Part shown: positions 53,016 to 61,296 of the stretch, piece after piece
How positions within the stretch are numbered: the first letter of the stretch is position 1
Layout: the number at the start of each line of letters is the position of its first letter
Assembly (NCBI RefSeq): GCF_020535405.1
Contig: NZ_CP085036.1
Span: 2,294,001-2,358,000, forward strand
Reading direction: 5' to 3'
Length of the DNA stretch: 64,000 nt
Source of the DNA: Antiquaquibacter oligotrophicus
GTDB lineage: Bacteria > Actinomycetota > Actinomycetes > Actinomycetales > Microbacteriaceae
Program-made: the position numbers and the translations under genes
Notes under the pieces: generated by a model
The model's database searches: none
The model's input: only the letters and a program-made list of their open reading frames with translations
Told to the model about the DNA's origin: nothing

Positions 53016-53551
53016 TTAGCGTTCTCGGCCTTCTGGACAATGCTCCCCTCGAAGACGGATTCGATTTGACGGTGTGGTTTGCTCGTATCGAGCAGTCCCT
53101 CTCCGGCGATTATCAGGCATGGAGATCGGCCGTCGTCAGTCCCAACACCCTCAGTAAGGGCCAGGGTTGGGCCCTGTTGGGCTGGATCGAGGTTGCGGCT
53201 AGTGAGGTCGTTCGCAATCGCTCGCGTGAGATTCTTGTCAGTGCGGTGTTCGCAATGGCGTTGGTGTTGCGCAGCCCCCTGGATACTCGCGATTGTGCTG
53301 TCGTAGCGGCGCTGCTGCGACGCGCGAGCGCGCTCGCGGGGCTGGATTACCGGTCCGCTGTAGCTGAGGGATGCGCCCGTGCTGGCGAGCCGGATGGAGA
53401 TGCTCGACGACTCTTCGAAACCGCGTCGGAAGACGTGCCCTCAACGCACATCGAGTCGGGAGAAGGTAAATCATTCAAGTCCGTTCGGCTGCCGTCGGAT
53501 ATCGACATTGAGCGCCTTGAGCAGTGGCTTGAGAGCGGCAATCCGTGGTGA
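53012..53551 (+). CDS. Probable immunity protein (third cassette)
   Basis: The 179-aa protein starts at a TTG overlapping the preceding stop. It is mostly helical (ALLGWIEVAASEVVRNRSRE, ILVSAVFAMALVLRSPLDTR, VVAALLRRASALAGLDYRSA) with an acidic C-terminal segment (DIDIERLEQWLESGNPW). There is no signal peptide and no recognised family. Coupling to a toxin-tail frame and location in the cassette array support immunity. Confidence 0.55.
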   Translation: MISVLGLLDNAPLEDGFDLTVWFARIEQSLSGDYQAWRSAVVSPNTLSKGQGWALLGWIEVAASEVVRNRSREILVSAVFAMALVLRSPLDTRDCAVVAALLRRASALAGLDYRSAVAEGCARAGEPDGDARRLFETASEDVPSTHIESGEGKSFKSVRLPSDIDIERLEQWLESGNPW

Positions 53552-53647
53552 GCACCCGTGCTGTCCTCGCTGTGGTCGCTGAGGACGAGCAGTGATGGGC
53601 CGGTCTGACGCTGATTCGAGCTCACGCTTACCAAGCGAGATTCTGAG

Positions 53648-53896
53648 TTGAACAGATCTGACCTCGCCTCCTACCTTCAGCAGAAGGGGGTCCCAGAGGA
53701 CTTCTACTCCCTAGAAGGTGGAAACCCCTCAGAGGCCATGGTGCTCGATTATTCGCGATCGAATCTCTGGTACGTGTACTACTCGGAGCGCGGGAACGGT
53801 GTTTTGGAGCGAGTTTTCGCTCGCGAGGAAGACGCCTGTGATTATTTTCTCGAGCCCCTGCGGCGCGGATATGGATTTGTTCTGCCCGATCTGTAG
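53648..53896 (+). CDS. Small immunity-like protein (fourth cassette)
   Basis: The 82-aa acidic protein starts at a TTG that overlaps a short upstream frame's TGA (TTGA). It has an Imm-type look: LASYLQQKGVPEDFYSLEGG, LWYVYYSERGNGVLERVFAR, EDACDYFLEPLRR, as in proteins annotated as immunity proteins of polymorphic toxin systems. The gap before it (53552-53647) holds only an 18-codon remnant frame. It is the last member of the cassette array. Confidence 0.6.
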   Translation: MNRSDLASYLQQKGVPEDFYSLEGGNPSEAMVLDYSRSNLWYVYYSERGNGVLERVFAREEDACDYFLEPLRRGYGFVLPDL

Positions 53897-53922
53897 CCAG
53901 AGTGGAGTGCCGAATCGGCCGC

Positions 53923-53938
53923 GTTACACCCCGGTCAC
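53923..53938. promoter_or_regulatory. GlnR-type nitrogen-control box upstream of the second 2OG oxygenase
   Basis: GTTAC - accccg - GTCAC, an exact GTnAC-n6-GTnAC match, 45 nt before the ATG at 53984. It is the third such site in this window and again precedes a gene of the purine/oxygenase set. Confidence 0.6.
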
Positions 53939-53983
53939 ACGAGGGGCGTAGGGTCGCGGCATCCGTTGCCGAAGGGAGCCGAC

Positions 53984-55021
53984 ATGGCCTTCGAAGTGCC
54001 CACCGTCGACATCACGCCGTACGTGAAGGGCGGCTCGCCCGAGGAGAAGGCGGCGGTCGCCAGAGCGTGGGATGACGCGTGCCGCACGGTCGGGTTTGTG
54101 CAGGTGATCGGACACGGAGTGCCCGACGAGACCATCGACGGGCTCAAGCAGGCGATCGACGACTTCTTCGCCCAGAACATGGACACGAAGATGCTCATGC
54201 GCACCCCGCGCGGCGTCAACCGCGGCTACTCGCCGCCGAAGTCGGAGAGCCTCAGTCTGTCGCTCGGTGTGGTCAATGCATCCCTCATGAACGACTTCTT
54301 CGAGGCGTTCAACGTGGGGCTCACGCGCGCCGACTACCCGGGCGTCGACCTGCCGGAGAGCGAGTACCAGGAGAACGTCTGGCCGGATGTTCCGCTGTTC
54401 CGGGATCGGGTGATGGCGTACTTCGCCGAGGCGCGGCGGGTGGCGGAGACGCTCGTCACGATCTTCCCCGACGCGCTCGAACTCCCCGCGGACTTCTTTG
54501 CGGACGCCACGACCCACAACACCGCGACGATGCGCATCAACAACTACGCGCTGCCGCCGGGCACCGTCGACCTCGATGGGGAGCTCCGCGGCATGGGGGA
54601 GCACACCGACTACGACATCGTGACCGTGCTCTGGGCCGACCAGGTGAAGGGGTTGCAGGTTCTCGGCACCGACGGCAGCTGGAACGACGTCAACCCCGCC
54701 GACGGCGCGCTGCTCGTGAACCTCGCCGACAACATGGCCGGCTGGACCAACGACCAGTGGATGTCGACCCTCCACCGAGTGAAGCCGCCGGTGATCGACG
54801 GGCGCATCGAGCGGCGGCGCAGTGTTGCGTACTTCCATGGCGGTCGCCCGGATGCCGTGATCGCACCGATCCCGGAGCTGCTGGCCCCCGGCGAGGAGCT
54901 GCACTACGAGCCGATCACGGTCGCGGAGCACCGCAAGGCGAAGCTGGCGGGCTCCCGCGGTGGGCGGCTGAACACGAAGGCCGAGCGTGAGGCGGCGCGG
55001 GTCCGGGCATCCGCGGGGTAG
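53984..55021 (+). CDS. 2-oxoglutarate/Fe(II)-dependent oxygenase, paralogue of the 37-kb enzyme
   Basis: The 345-aa isopenicillin-N-synthase-like oxygenase has the iron triad His207-x-Asp209 (MGEHTDYDIVTVLWADQ) and His264 (TLHRVKPP), with the 2OG-binding RRRSVAYFHGG. It shares long identical stretches with the 37008 gene (RGYSPPKSE, MNDFFEAFNVGLT, NNYAL), so they are recent or strongly constrained paralogues. It stands alone behind its own GlnR-type box; GAAGGGA precedes the ATG. Different substrates or expression conditions for the two copies are likely. Confidence 0.9.
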   Translation: MAFEVPTVDITPYVKGGSPEEKAAVARAWDDACRTVGFVQVIGHGVPDETIDGLKQAIDDFFAQNMDTKMLMRTPRGVNRGYSPPKSESLSLSLGVVNASLMNDFFEAFNVGLTRADYPGVDLPESEYQENVWPDVPLFRDRVMAYFAEARRVAETLVTIFPDALELPADFFADATTHNTATMRINNYALPPGTVDLDGELRGMGEHTDYDIVTVLWADQVKGLQVLGTDGSWNDVNPADGALLVNLADNMAGWTNDQWMSTLHRVKPPVIDGRIERRRSVAYFHGGRPDAVIAPIPELLAPGEELHYEPITVAEHRKAKLAGSRGGRLNTKAEREAARVRASAG

Positions 55022-55093
55022 CGGCTCGCTTGCGACGGCGGAGGTTCCTAACCGAACCGCGTCATCACTCGGTCGCCCGCCGCACGCATTACC

Positions 55094-55825
55094 GTGAGTT
55101 CAGACCCTGAGCCGTGGACCTGGACGGAACGGCGACGCTTTCTGCGGCGCGTCATTGCGGTGATCTGGATCCTCTATGGCGTGCCTGCGCTCATCTTTTC
55201 CTTGGATTACCTGTATCCGCCGATTATTGCTGTGAAGCTCGTATTGCTCCTGGGCACTCCGGCGGTTCTGCATCTGTTGTGGGTGTACTTCTCCGAGTAC
55301 TACGAGTTGCCGGGGCCGCGAGTTCGACTCAGTGACCAGATGTTGGCCCAGGTGTCTCGAAACACCAACCACAAGTACGAGTCTGCCGTTGCCCGATTGC
55401 CCTCCGACATGTCGGACCTGCCCCTACTCGGCGCCGAGGATCCAGGTCCGCATCCCACTTTGCGGGTATATTCGAGCTTCGACACGTGGCTGCTCAACGG
55501 AGCGTTGGCGGCTGGGCTTCTTGCGGCAAGACCCAACAAGGGGATGTCCATCACCCTGCTGGTCGAGCCTTCAGGCATCACCGTCCTAGGCGGATGGTGG
55601 CGGCCAGCGATCCTCTTCACTGTTCCGACGACGCAGATATGCGGTCTCTGGGACGGCGACAGCATCTCGACGATCGGAGATCGTGACGTGCTCGTGGTTG
55701 TGGTGTGTACGGAGGACGGCCAGGTGCTGCTGCCGTTCGACGTGAAGCACTGGAACGATGGCGGCGCGAAGAAGTTCAGGACTCAGGAGCTCATCGAGCG
55801 GATGGGCGGAGTTCTCGCAGTCTGA
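55094..55825 (+). CDS. Two-helix membrane protein of unknown function
   Basis: The 243-aa protein has two adjacent N-terminal transmembrane helices (VIAVIWILYGVPALIFSLDY and IIAVKLVLLLGTPAVLHLLW) and a cytoplasmic beta-rich domain with ITLLVEPSGITVLGGWWRPA and VLVVVVCTEDGQVLLPFDVK, resembling PH-like membrane proteins. I recognise no family with certainty. GTG start without a clear ribosome binding site. It is followed by a palindrome and the convergent allantoinase gene. Confidence 0.65.
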   Translation: MSSDPEPWTWTERRRFLRRVIAVIWILYGVPALIFSLDYLYPPIIAVKLVLLLGTPAVLHLLWVYFSEYYELPGPRVRLSDQMLAQVSRNTNHKYESAVARLPSDMSDLPLLGAEDPGPHPTLRVYSSFDTWLLNGALAAGLLAARPNKGMSITLLVEPSGITVLGGWWRPAILFTVPTTQICGLWDGDSISTIGDRDVLVVVVCTEDGQVLLPFDVKHWNDGGAKKFRTQELIERMGGVLAV

Positions 55826-55850
55826 AGTTACCTCCGACCGTCGGACATGC

Positions 55851-55910
55851 CTGAGGTAAGCCGATCGGCCCTTCTGGTGGGGGTGAAAGGGGCGGAACGG
55901 CTTACCTCAG
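55851..55910. terminator. Palindrome between convergent genes, overlapping the allantoinase stop
   Basis: Perfect 13-nt arms CTGAGGTAAGCCG / CGGCTTACCTCAG separated by 34 nt. The right arm includes the allantoinase TGA. Probably a bidirectional terminator; it differs in sequence from the TGAGGTGCCCA palindromes at 35849 and 43241 but starts with the same TGAGGT. Confidence 0.55.
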
Positions 55911-57229
55911 AGGGAAGGTCGGGAGAGGAGGGCTCCGGCGGTGGGGGGAGCGCCACTCACCCACGTGCGACGCACCGCGCCCCGCAGCTCGCGCCCGTCG
56001 TAGGCGGAGACGGGGTTGCGGTGCAGGAGCTGCTCCTTGTGCACGGTCCACGTGGCATCCGGGGCGAAGGCGACGAGGTCGGCGTCGGCTCCGACGGCGA
56101 TGCGGCCCTTGGCTGGAAGCCCCACGAAGTCGGCCGGGCCCCGCGACATCCACTGCAACACTCGCTCAAGGCCGATGCCGCGTCGGGCGGCCTCCGTCCA
56201 CACCGCGGGCAGTTCGAGCTGGAGGCCCGCGATGCCGCCCCAGGCCTCCTGGAAGTCGCCGCCTCCCCGGGTCTTGAGGTCTACGGTCGCGGGGGAGTGG
56301 TCGCTCACAACGATGTCGATGTCGCCCTCGAGCAGCGCCTGCCAGAGGAGGTCGCGGTTCGCGTCATCCCGAATCGGAGGGCAGCACTTGAACTGGGTCG
56401 CGCCGTCGGCGATCTGCTCCTCCGAGAGCGTGAGATAGTGCGGGCACGTCTCGACGGTGATGGGCAGGCCCTCGGCGCGCGCGGCCCGCAGTTCCGGCAG
56501 GGCTGCGGCAGACGAGAGATGCAGGATGTGGGCGCGAGCACCCGTGCGCCGCACGCCCTCGATCACGTTGCCGATGGCGGTGATCTCCGCCTCGTCGGGG
56601 CGAGACTCGACGAACCGGTGGTAGTCGCGTCCGCCGTGGTTGGCGTGGGCGTCGAGCACGGCCGGGTCCTCGGCGTGGACGATGAGGAGGCCACCGAAGG
56701 AGGCGATCTCCTCGAGGGCGGAAAAGAGCTGCGGGGTGTCGAGGTGCCCGAACTCGTCCACGCCCGACGGCGCGAGGAAGGCCTTGAACCCGTAGACACC
56801 AGCCTCGTGCAGCTCGCGCAGCGTTCCGAGATTCTCGGGTACCGCCCCGCCCCAGAAGCCGACATCGATCACGGCCTTCTCCGCCGCGACGGCGCGTTTC
56901 AGATCCAGCGCCTCGACGGTGGTCGTCGCGGGGATGCTGTTGAGCGGCATGTCGATGATCGTTGTCACACCCCCGGCAGCGGCGGCGCGGGTGGCGGTCG
57001 CGAAACCCTCCCACTCGGTGCGGCCAGGCTCGTTCACGTGGACGTGCGTGTCGACGACACCCGGGATGAGCACCTCGTCCGGTGCAAGCGTGACGACCTC
57101 GTTGCCTGTCAGCCGTAGCTCCGAGACTGAGGCGATGACGCCGCCCCGAATGCCGATCTCGCGAGGCACGAACACCCCGTCGACGAGCACGGATGGCGCG
57201 CGCACGACCAGCTCGAAATGCTCTGTCAT
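55907..57229 (-). CDS. allB: Allantoinase
   Basis: The 440-aa cyclic amidohydrolase has the N-terminal metal motif [20 protein letters not shown], later [20 protein letters not shown] (with Lys for carboxylation), [60 protein letters not shown] and [20 protein letters not shown]. This is the allantoinase pattern rather than dihydropyrimidinase. It opens allantoin to allantoate for AllC. The start MTEHFELVV is preferred over an 18-codon extension. The 71-nt gap to the divergent 57301 gene must hold both promoters. Confidence 0.93.
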   Translation of the reverse strand: MTEHFELVVRAPSVLVDGVFVPREIGIRGGVIASVSELRLTGNEVVTLAPDEVLIPGVVDTHVHVNEPGRTEWEGFATATRAAAAGGVTTIIDMPLNSIPATTTVEALDLKRAVAAEKAVIDVGFWGGAVPENLGTLRELHEAGVYGFKAFLAPSGVDEFGHLDTPQLFSALEEIASFGGLLIVHAEDPAVLDAHANHGGRDYHRFVESRPDEAEITAIGNVIEGVRRTGARAHILHLSSAAALPELRAARAEGLPITVETCPHYLTLSEEQIADGATQFKCCPPIRDDANRDLLWQALLEGDIDIVVSDHSPATVDLKTRGGGDFQEAWGGIAGLQLELPAVWTEAARRGIGLERVLQWMSRGPADFVGLPAKGRIAVGADADLVAFAPDATWTVHKEQLLHRNPVSAYDGRELRGAVRRTWVSGAPPTAGALLSRPSL

Positions 57230-57300
57230 CGTGCCGTCCGATCCCGTGGTGCCGTAGTGGCTACCATTGAAACAGACCAACATTTCAGAGGAGTTACCCC

Positions 57301-58371
57301 GTGCCGACCGAGCTCCTCATCGTGAACGAACCGGCCTTCCGTTGCCCCAAAGACATGGTCTACGGCCCGTGCGGTGGTGTCGAATTCGACGGCACGTGTG
57401 AGGTCGCGCCGCACCGGTGTGTGTTCCTCGATGAGCCGACGGTCGCGTGGCACGGGGTGGAGGCCGATGAACGGCCCGGGCACTCCGATCCGGTGCCGCC
57501 GACCCCCGTGTCCGCAGGCGCGACCGCGATGCGGGAACTCATGGCGACGGGGCCCGTGGTCGTGGCGGACTTTCCCGCGCGGGCCCTCGACGCGGCATCC
57601 ATCGCCGAGTGCGCTGGACTGCTCAGGGGCAGCGTGGATGCCGTCCTCGCGGGTGACGCCGGAGCTGCGCGTGTTCAGTTTCCGCCCGCATACCGGGCTT
57701 CACTGATTCGTGCGGCAGGGCTAGAAGTATGGACGGGGTTCAACTGCCGCGACCGCAACCGTGTCGCCATGGAGGGGGAGCTCGCCGCCCTCGCCCACGT
57801 CGGGGTCGCGGGTGTTCACTGCGTGACGGGCGATCACACGTTCACGGGTCAGCGTCCCGATGCGAAACCCGTGTTCGACCTCGACTCGACGGAGGCGGCA
57901 TCCCTCGCGAGGGCCAACGGCCATCTCGTTTCGGTCGCGGAGGCCCCGGCCACCCCGCCCGTCGACCGCAGGCCGGATCGCCTGCTCGAGAAGATGCGCG
58001 CGGGTGCCGAGGTGTGTTTCGTCAACCACGCGGGTGGCGTGCGGCCCGTCGCGGAGTTCATCGCGAGGGCGCAGGATCTCGGGGCCGACCTCAAATACAT
58101 CCCGTGCATCCCCATCGTTGTCGATCGCGAGAGCGCGGGGCTCCTGCGTACTTTCACGACGCTCGTGTTGCCGCCCGGCTACCTCGACCGCATCCTTGAC
58201 GCGCGCGACCCTTTCGAGGAGGGCATTGCCGCCGCCGTCGAGCTCGCGCAGGGATTCCTGGCGATCGAGGGTGTCGCGGGGGTCAACCTGTCCGGCGGTA
58301 CGGGGCCCGGCCGCGAAGCGTGGTTCGCCGAAGCGCTGGCGCGCATCGGCCGAGAGATCACCGCCGGCTAG
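57301..58371 (+). CDS. Methylenetetrahydrofolate reductase-like protein with an N-terminal MTHFR_C Cys domain
   Basis: The 356-aa protein begins with a cysteine-rich segment [20 protein letters not shown] (more cysteines at HRCVF), which is the MTHFR_C-type metal-binding module normally found at the C-terminal side. A MetF-like TIM barrel follows ([60 protein letters not shown]). It may handle a one-carbon unit on folate, for example formyl or formimino groups released in purine breakdown. GTG start with AGAGGAG upstream. Divergent from allantoinase and convergent with the next gene (1-nt gap). Confidence 0.82.
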   Translation: MPTELLIVNEPAFRCPKDMVYGPCGGVEFDGTCEVAPHRCVFLDEPTVAWHGVEADERPGHSDPVPPTPVSAGATAMRELMATGPVVVADFPARALDAASIAECAGLLRGSVDAVLAGDAGAARVQFPPAYRASLIRAAGLEVWTGFNCRDRNRVAMEGELAALAHVGVAGVHCVTGDHTFTGQRPDAKPVFDLDSTEAASLARANGHLVSVAEAPATPPVDRRPDRLLEKMRAGAEVCFVNHAGGVRPVAEFIARAQDLGADLKYIPCIPIVVDRESAGLLRTFTTLVLPPGYLDRILDARDPFEEGIAAAVELAQGFLAIEGVAGVNLSGGTGPGREAWFAEALARIGREITAG

Positions 58372-58372
58372 A

Positions 58373-59548
58373 TCAGAACCCGAGCGACGGATCGATGAAT
58401 CGGTCCGTGAAGATGTCCTCCGCGGTGAGTCCGGGGAGGAGGTCGAAGTCGTCGTCATCCTCGTAAAGGTCGTAGGCGATGTCGACGATGCCCTGCAGTC
58501 GTTCGGTGTCGACGTTGCCCACGGTCGCGTCATGACCGTTACCCACGATGCCGGTCTCGAGTTGGGTGGTGACCGCGTACTGGGCAAGACCGGGTGTGTA
58601 CACCCAGTAGGTGTCGTACGTATCGACGACCTCGAGGATGAGGGAGTTTGCTGCTCCGGGGTCGGCGAAATAGTCGAGCTCGGCCTGCTGGAGAACCGGC
58701 ACGAGGGCGGTGAAGCACTCCTCGTAGCTTTCGAGATTCTCGGGAGTCGTCGAGACGACCGAAGCGTAGTTCGGGTAGCCGGCGTCGTAGAGCAACTCGT
58801 AGGTGAGGGGTTTCAACCAGTCGCCGATCTCATGTTCGTACACGTAGGGGTCGACGGTTGCAGCGCCCTCTTGCGCGATCGACCCTCCGGCTTGCACGAA
58901 TGGCGTGAAAGAACTGTTGAGGGTGCGGTCGAGTTGACTGTCGGTGAGGATGCCCTCATCCAGCAGGTAGTCAATGGCGAAGGTCTCGCCGGGGGAGATC
59001 TTGATGGTGGTTCCGTCGCGGCCGAGGTCGGCGATGGATGTCACGTCGCTGAGCGTCTCCGGATCCCACATGATCATGCGCGGGTCTTTCTCCAGCGGCG
59101 CGAAGATGCCGATGGTGGGCTGGTCGCCGGAGTGAATGACCGCCTCATCCGACCCCACGAACCCGAGAAGGATCGACGGATCGTCGTACATCATCCGGTC
59201 GGGTGGTGTCGCCTCGAAGGTGGCTGCACCGCCGGCGATGATGGTGACGTCCACGCCCGTGTACTCGCCGCTCGCCATCAGCGGGCCCGAGATCGAGTAC
59301 TCGCTTTCGGTTTCGACGCGGTATCCGGGCCCCACGAGTTGGAAGAGGTGGCCCTGCTCAGCCCCGGGGAACCAGTTGGTTGCGATGCGGATGTCGGCCG
59401 GGCATCCGGCGGCGGCTAGATCGACAGCGCCGATCGTGAGGTTGCCAGGATCGGAGGAGCCGGTTGACGGCCCCGTGCAGGCGCCCAACGTCACCGTGAC
59501 GGTGACGAGGGCGGCCATGGCGAGGGAGCGACTCGGCAGTGATCGCAT
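58373..59548 (-). CDS. Orphan ABC-type solute-binding lipoprotein
   Basis: The 391-aa protein has a lipoprotein signal (AALVTVTVTLGACTGPSTGS) and an NMT1/THI5-like binding fold (DIRIATNWFPGAEQGHLFQL, VDVTIIAGGAATFEATPPDR, GTTIKISPGETFAIDYLLDE). No permease or ATPase gene is next to it. It may feed the transporter encoded at 38.1-42.8 kb, whose own binding protein belongs to the same family, or an unseen one. GAAGGA precedes the ATG; an upstream in-frame start adds 18 residues without a better signal. Confidence 0.85.
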   Translation of the reverse strand: MRSLPSRSLAMAALVTVTVTLGACTGPSTGSSDPGNLTIGAVDLAAAGCPADIRIATNWFPGAEQGHLFQLVGPGYRVETESEYSISGPLMASGEYTGVDVTIIAGGAATFEATPPDRMMYDDPSILLGFVGSDEAVIHSGDQPTIGIFAPLEKDPRMIMWDPETLSDVTSIADLGRDGTTIKISPGETFAIDYLLDEGILTDSQLDRTLNSSFTPFVQAGGSIAQEGAATVDPYVYEHEIGDWLKPLTYELLYDAGYPNYASVVSTTPENLESYEECFTALVPVLQQAELDYFADPGAANSLILEVVDTYDTYWVYTPGLAQYAVTTQLETGIVGNGHDATVGNVDTERLQGIVDIAYDLYEDDDDFDLLPGLTAEDIFTDRFIDPSLGF

Positions 59549-59632
59549 CGGTGGTCCTTCGGGAATGGAGCTCGGTGGCGAACTCAGTCTTACCACTGCC
59601 AACCGTAGACCAGCCCGCAGCGTCGATTGTGC

Positions 59633-61225
59633 CTAGAGTCGCAGCTCACGTCCGCTCCAACGCCGTCGCAGCCACCGGTCGTGGCTCGCGATCACCACGG
59701 CGCCCGGATATGTGCCGAGGGCGTCCTCGAGCTCTGTCGCGAGTGTCAAAGACAGGTGGTTGGTCGGCTCATCGAGGAGGAAGAGATGCGGTGGCCGCGC
59801 GATGATGAGCGCGAGGGCGACTCGCCGCTGTTGGCCGATGGAGAGCGCACCAACGGGCCGGTCGAGGTCACTGGTGCGGAGCAGTCCGAGACCGTCGAGC
59901 GGCACGGTCCCGGCGCGGTGGGCACCGAGCGCACGATCGTAGAGGTCACGCGGGGTGCGCGAGCCGTCCTGCCACTGCACGTCCTGTTGCAGCAGCGCGA
60001 CCCGGAGTCCACGTCGCCGCGTCACGGTGCCGGCATCCGGTGCGATGTGTCCCGCGAGAACCCCGAGAAGGGTCGACTTGCCCGCGCCGTTCTGACCCGT
60101 CACGAGCAGACGGTCGAGGGCGTCAATGGTGAGGGCCGGGAGGTCGAGTCTGCCGTGCACCGAAACATTCCGGAGGTTCGCGAGTTCACCCTCGAGGGGC
60201 TGACTCCCGCGCGGGATGCCCGCAAACGCGAGTACTGGCGGGGGTTCCTCCGCACGACGCTCCAGCAGGTCGGTGATGCGCCCCTCGGCATCCTTCACAC
60301 GACGGGACACCGCGCGTTGCACATTCGCGCCCTTGAACTTGGTGATGAACTTGTCGTTGTCACGGGGTCCGCGCCCGTGCGCGACCGTGCGGGCCGTGAC
60401 GGCCGCGGTCTCGGTGAGGTGTGCGAGCTCGCGCTCCTCTGCGACGAAGGTCGCCTCCCATCGGGCGCGTTCTTCGGCCTTCGCCTGCAGGTACTCGGTG
60501 TAGGTGCCGCCGAACCGAGTGGCGCCCAATCGCGAAGGGTCGATGTCGAGAAGGTCCGAAGCCACCTCGTCGAGGAACGCGCGATCGTGGCTCGCGAACA
60601 CGATCGCGCCCCGCCAGTCGCGCAGGCGCGAGACGAGAAACTCGACGGCATCGTCGTCGAGGTGGTTCGTCGGCTCGTCGAGGATGAGCGCGTCGGGCTG
60701 ACCGAGGAGCAGAGCCGCGAGGGCGACCCTGCTGCGCTGACCGCCCGACACGTCGCCGATCGAGCGATCGAGCGGGATGCCCGCAACCCCGAGACCCGCG
60801 AGCACGGTATCGCGGCGAGCGTCGAGGCTCCAGATGTCCGCCGCCTCCGCGGCTTCGAGGGCGGCGGCGTAGCGCGCCTCCGCGTCGGGATCCGTGGTTA
60901 GGGATGCCGCGGCATCCGTCAGCTCGAGCTCGATGGCGCGCGTCTCGGCGACGGCCTCCTCGATGATCGCGCTGAGCGGTGCCGACACATCGAACCGCAC
61001 CTCCTGGGGGAGGTAGCCCGTGCGTGACGGGCGATGGATGACACCGGAATCCGCTACCTCGACACCCGCGAGGAGCCGCAACAGCGTCGATTTGCCCGCG
61101 CCGTTCTCGCCGAGCAGGCCGAGGCGCTGACCGGCGGAGGCGGTGAGGGAGAGGTCGGTGATGACGGTGTGGGCGCCATAGGCGTGCGAGACGCCGTCGG
61201 CGCGCAAGAGTGATTGCGCTGGCAA
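59633..61225 (-). CDS. ABC-F family ATP-binding protein (ribosome-protection type)
   Basis: The 530-aa soluble protein has two ABC cassettes and no membrane domain. Cassette 1: LGLLGENGAGKSTLLRLLAG, DVSGGQRSRVALAALLLGQP, ALILDEPTNHLDD. Cassette 2: VTGQNGAGKSTLLGVLAG, LSIGQQRRVALALIIARPPH, FLLDEPTNHLS. A charged inter-domain linker (~residues 230-330) includes KFKGANVQRAVSRRVKDAEG. ABC-F proteins act on the ribosomal E/P site and give resistance to antibiotics or help stalled ribosomes. TTG start at 61225 with AGGA nine nt upstream. The leader contains an inverted repeat that could mask that site. Confidence 0.92.
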   Translation of the reverse strand: MPAQSLLRADGVSHAYGAHTVITDLSLTASAGQRLGLLGENGAGKSTLLRLLAGVEVADSGVIHRPSRTGYLPQEVRFDVSAPLSAIIEEAVAETRAIELELTDAAASLTTDPDAEARYAAALEAAEAADIWSLDARRDTVLAGLGVAGIPLDRSIGDVSGGQRSRVALAALLLGQPDALILDEPTNHLDDDAVEFLVSRLRDWRGAIVFASHDRAFLDEVASDLLDIDPSRLGATRFGGTYTEYLQAKAEERARWEATFVAEERELAHLTETAAVTARTVAHGRGPRDNDKFITKFKGANVQRAVSRRVKDAEGRITDLLERRAEEPPPVLAFAGIPRGSQPLEGELANLRNVSVHGRLDLPALTIDALDRLLVTGQNGAGKSTLLGVLAGHIAPDAGTVTRRRGLRVALLQQDVQWQDGSRTPRDLYDRALGAHRAGTVPLDGLGLLRTSDLDRPVGALSIGQQRRVALALIIARPPHLFLLDEPTNHLSLTLATELEDALGTYPGAVVIASHDRWLRRRWSGRELRL

Positions 61226-61231
61226 AGGGTG

Positions 61232-61296
61232 AGGTCCTATTCGTGATCGAACGATCCCGCCGGGCTGGGCCGCGGACGCGGGGTGGGTGAGGACCT
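61232..61296 (-). promoter_or_regulatory. Leader inverted repeat covering the ABC-F ribosome binding site
   Basis: On the gene's strand AGGTCCT (61296-61290) and AGGACCT (61238-61232) are complementary; the second contains the AGGA Shine-Dalgarno for the TTG start. Pairing would block translation, as in attenuators of ABC-F and other ribosome-targeted resistance genes. The remaining leader (61297-61438) holds no gene. Confidence 0.4.

Noticed and set aside
57268..57290. TGAAA-10 nt-TTTCA as a GlnR or other operator before the 57301 gene
   Set aside because: Arms of only five bases, no GTnAC half-site at the 11-nt spacing, and not repeated at the other purine promoters.
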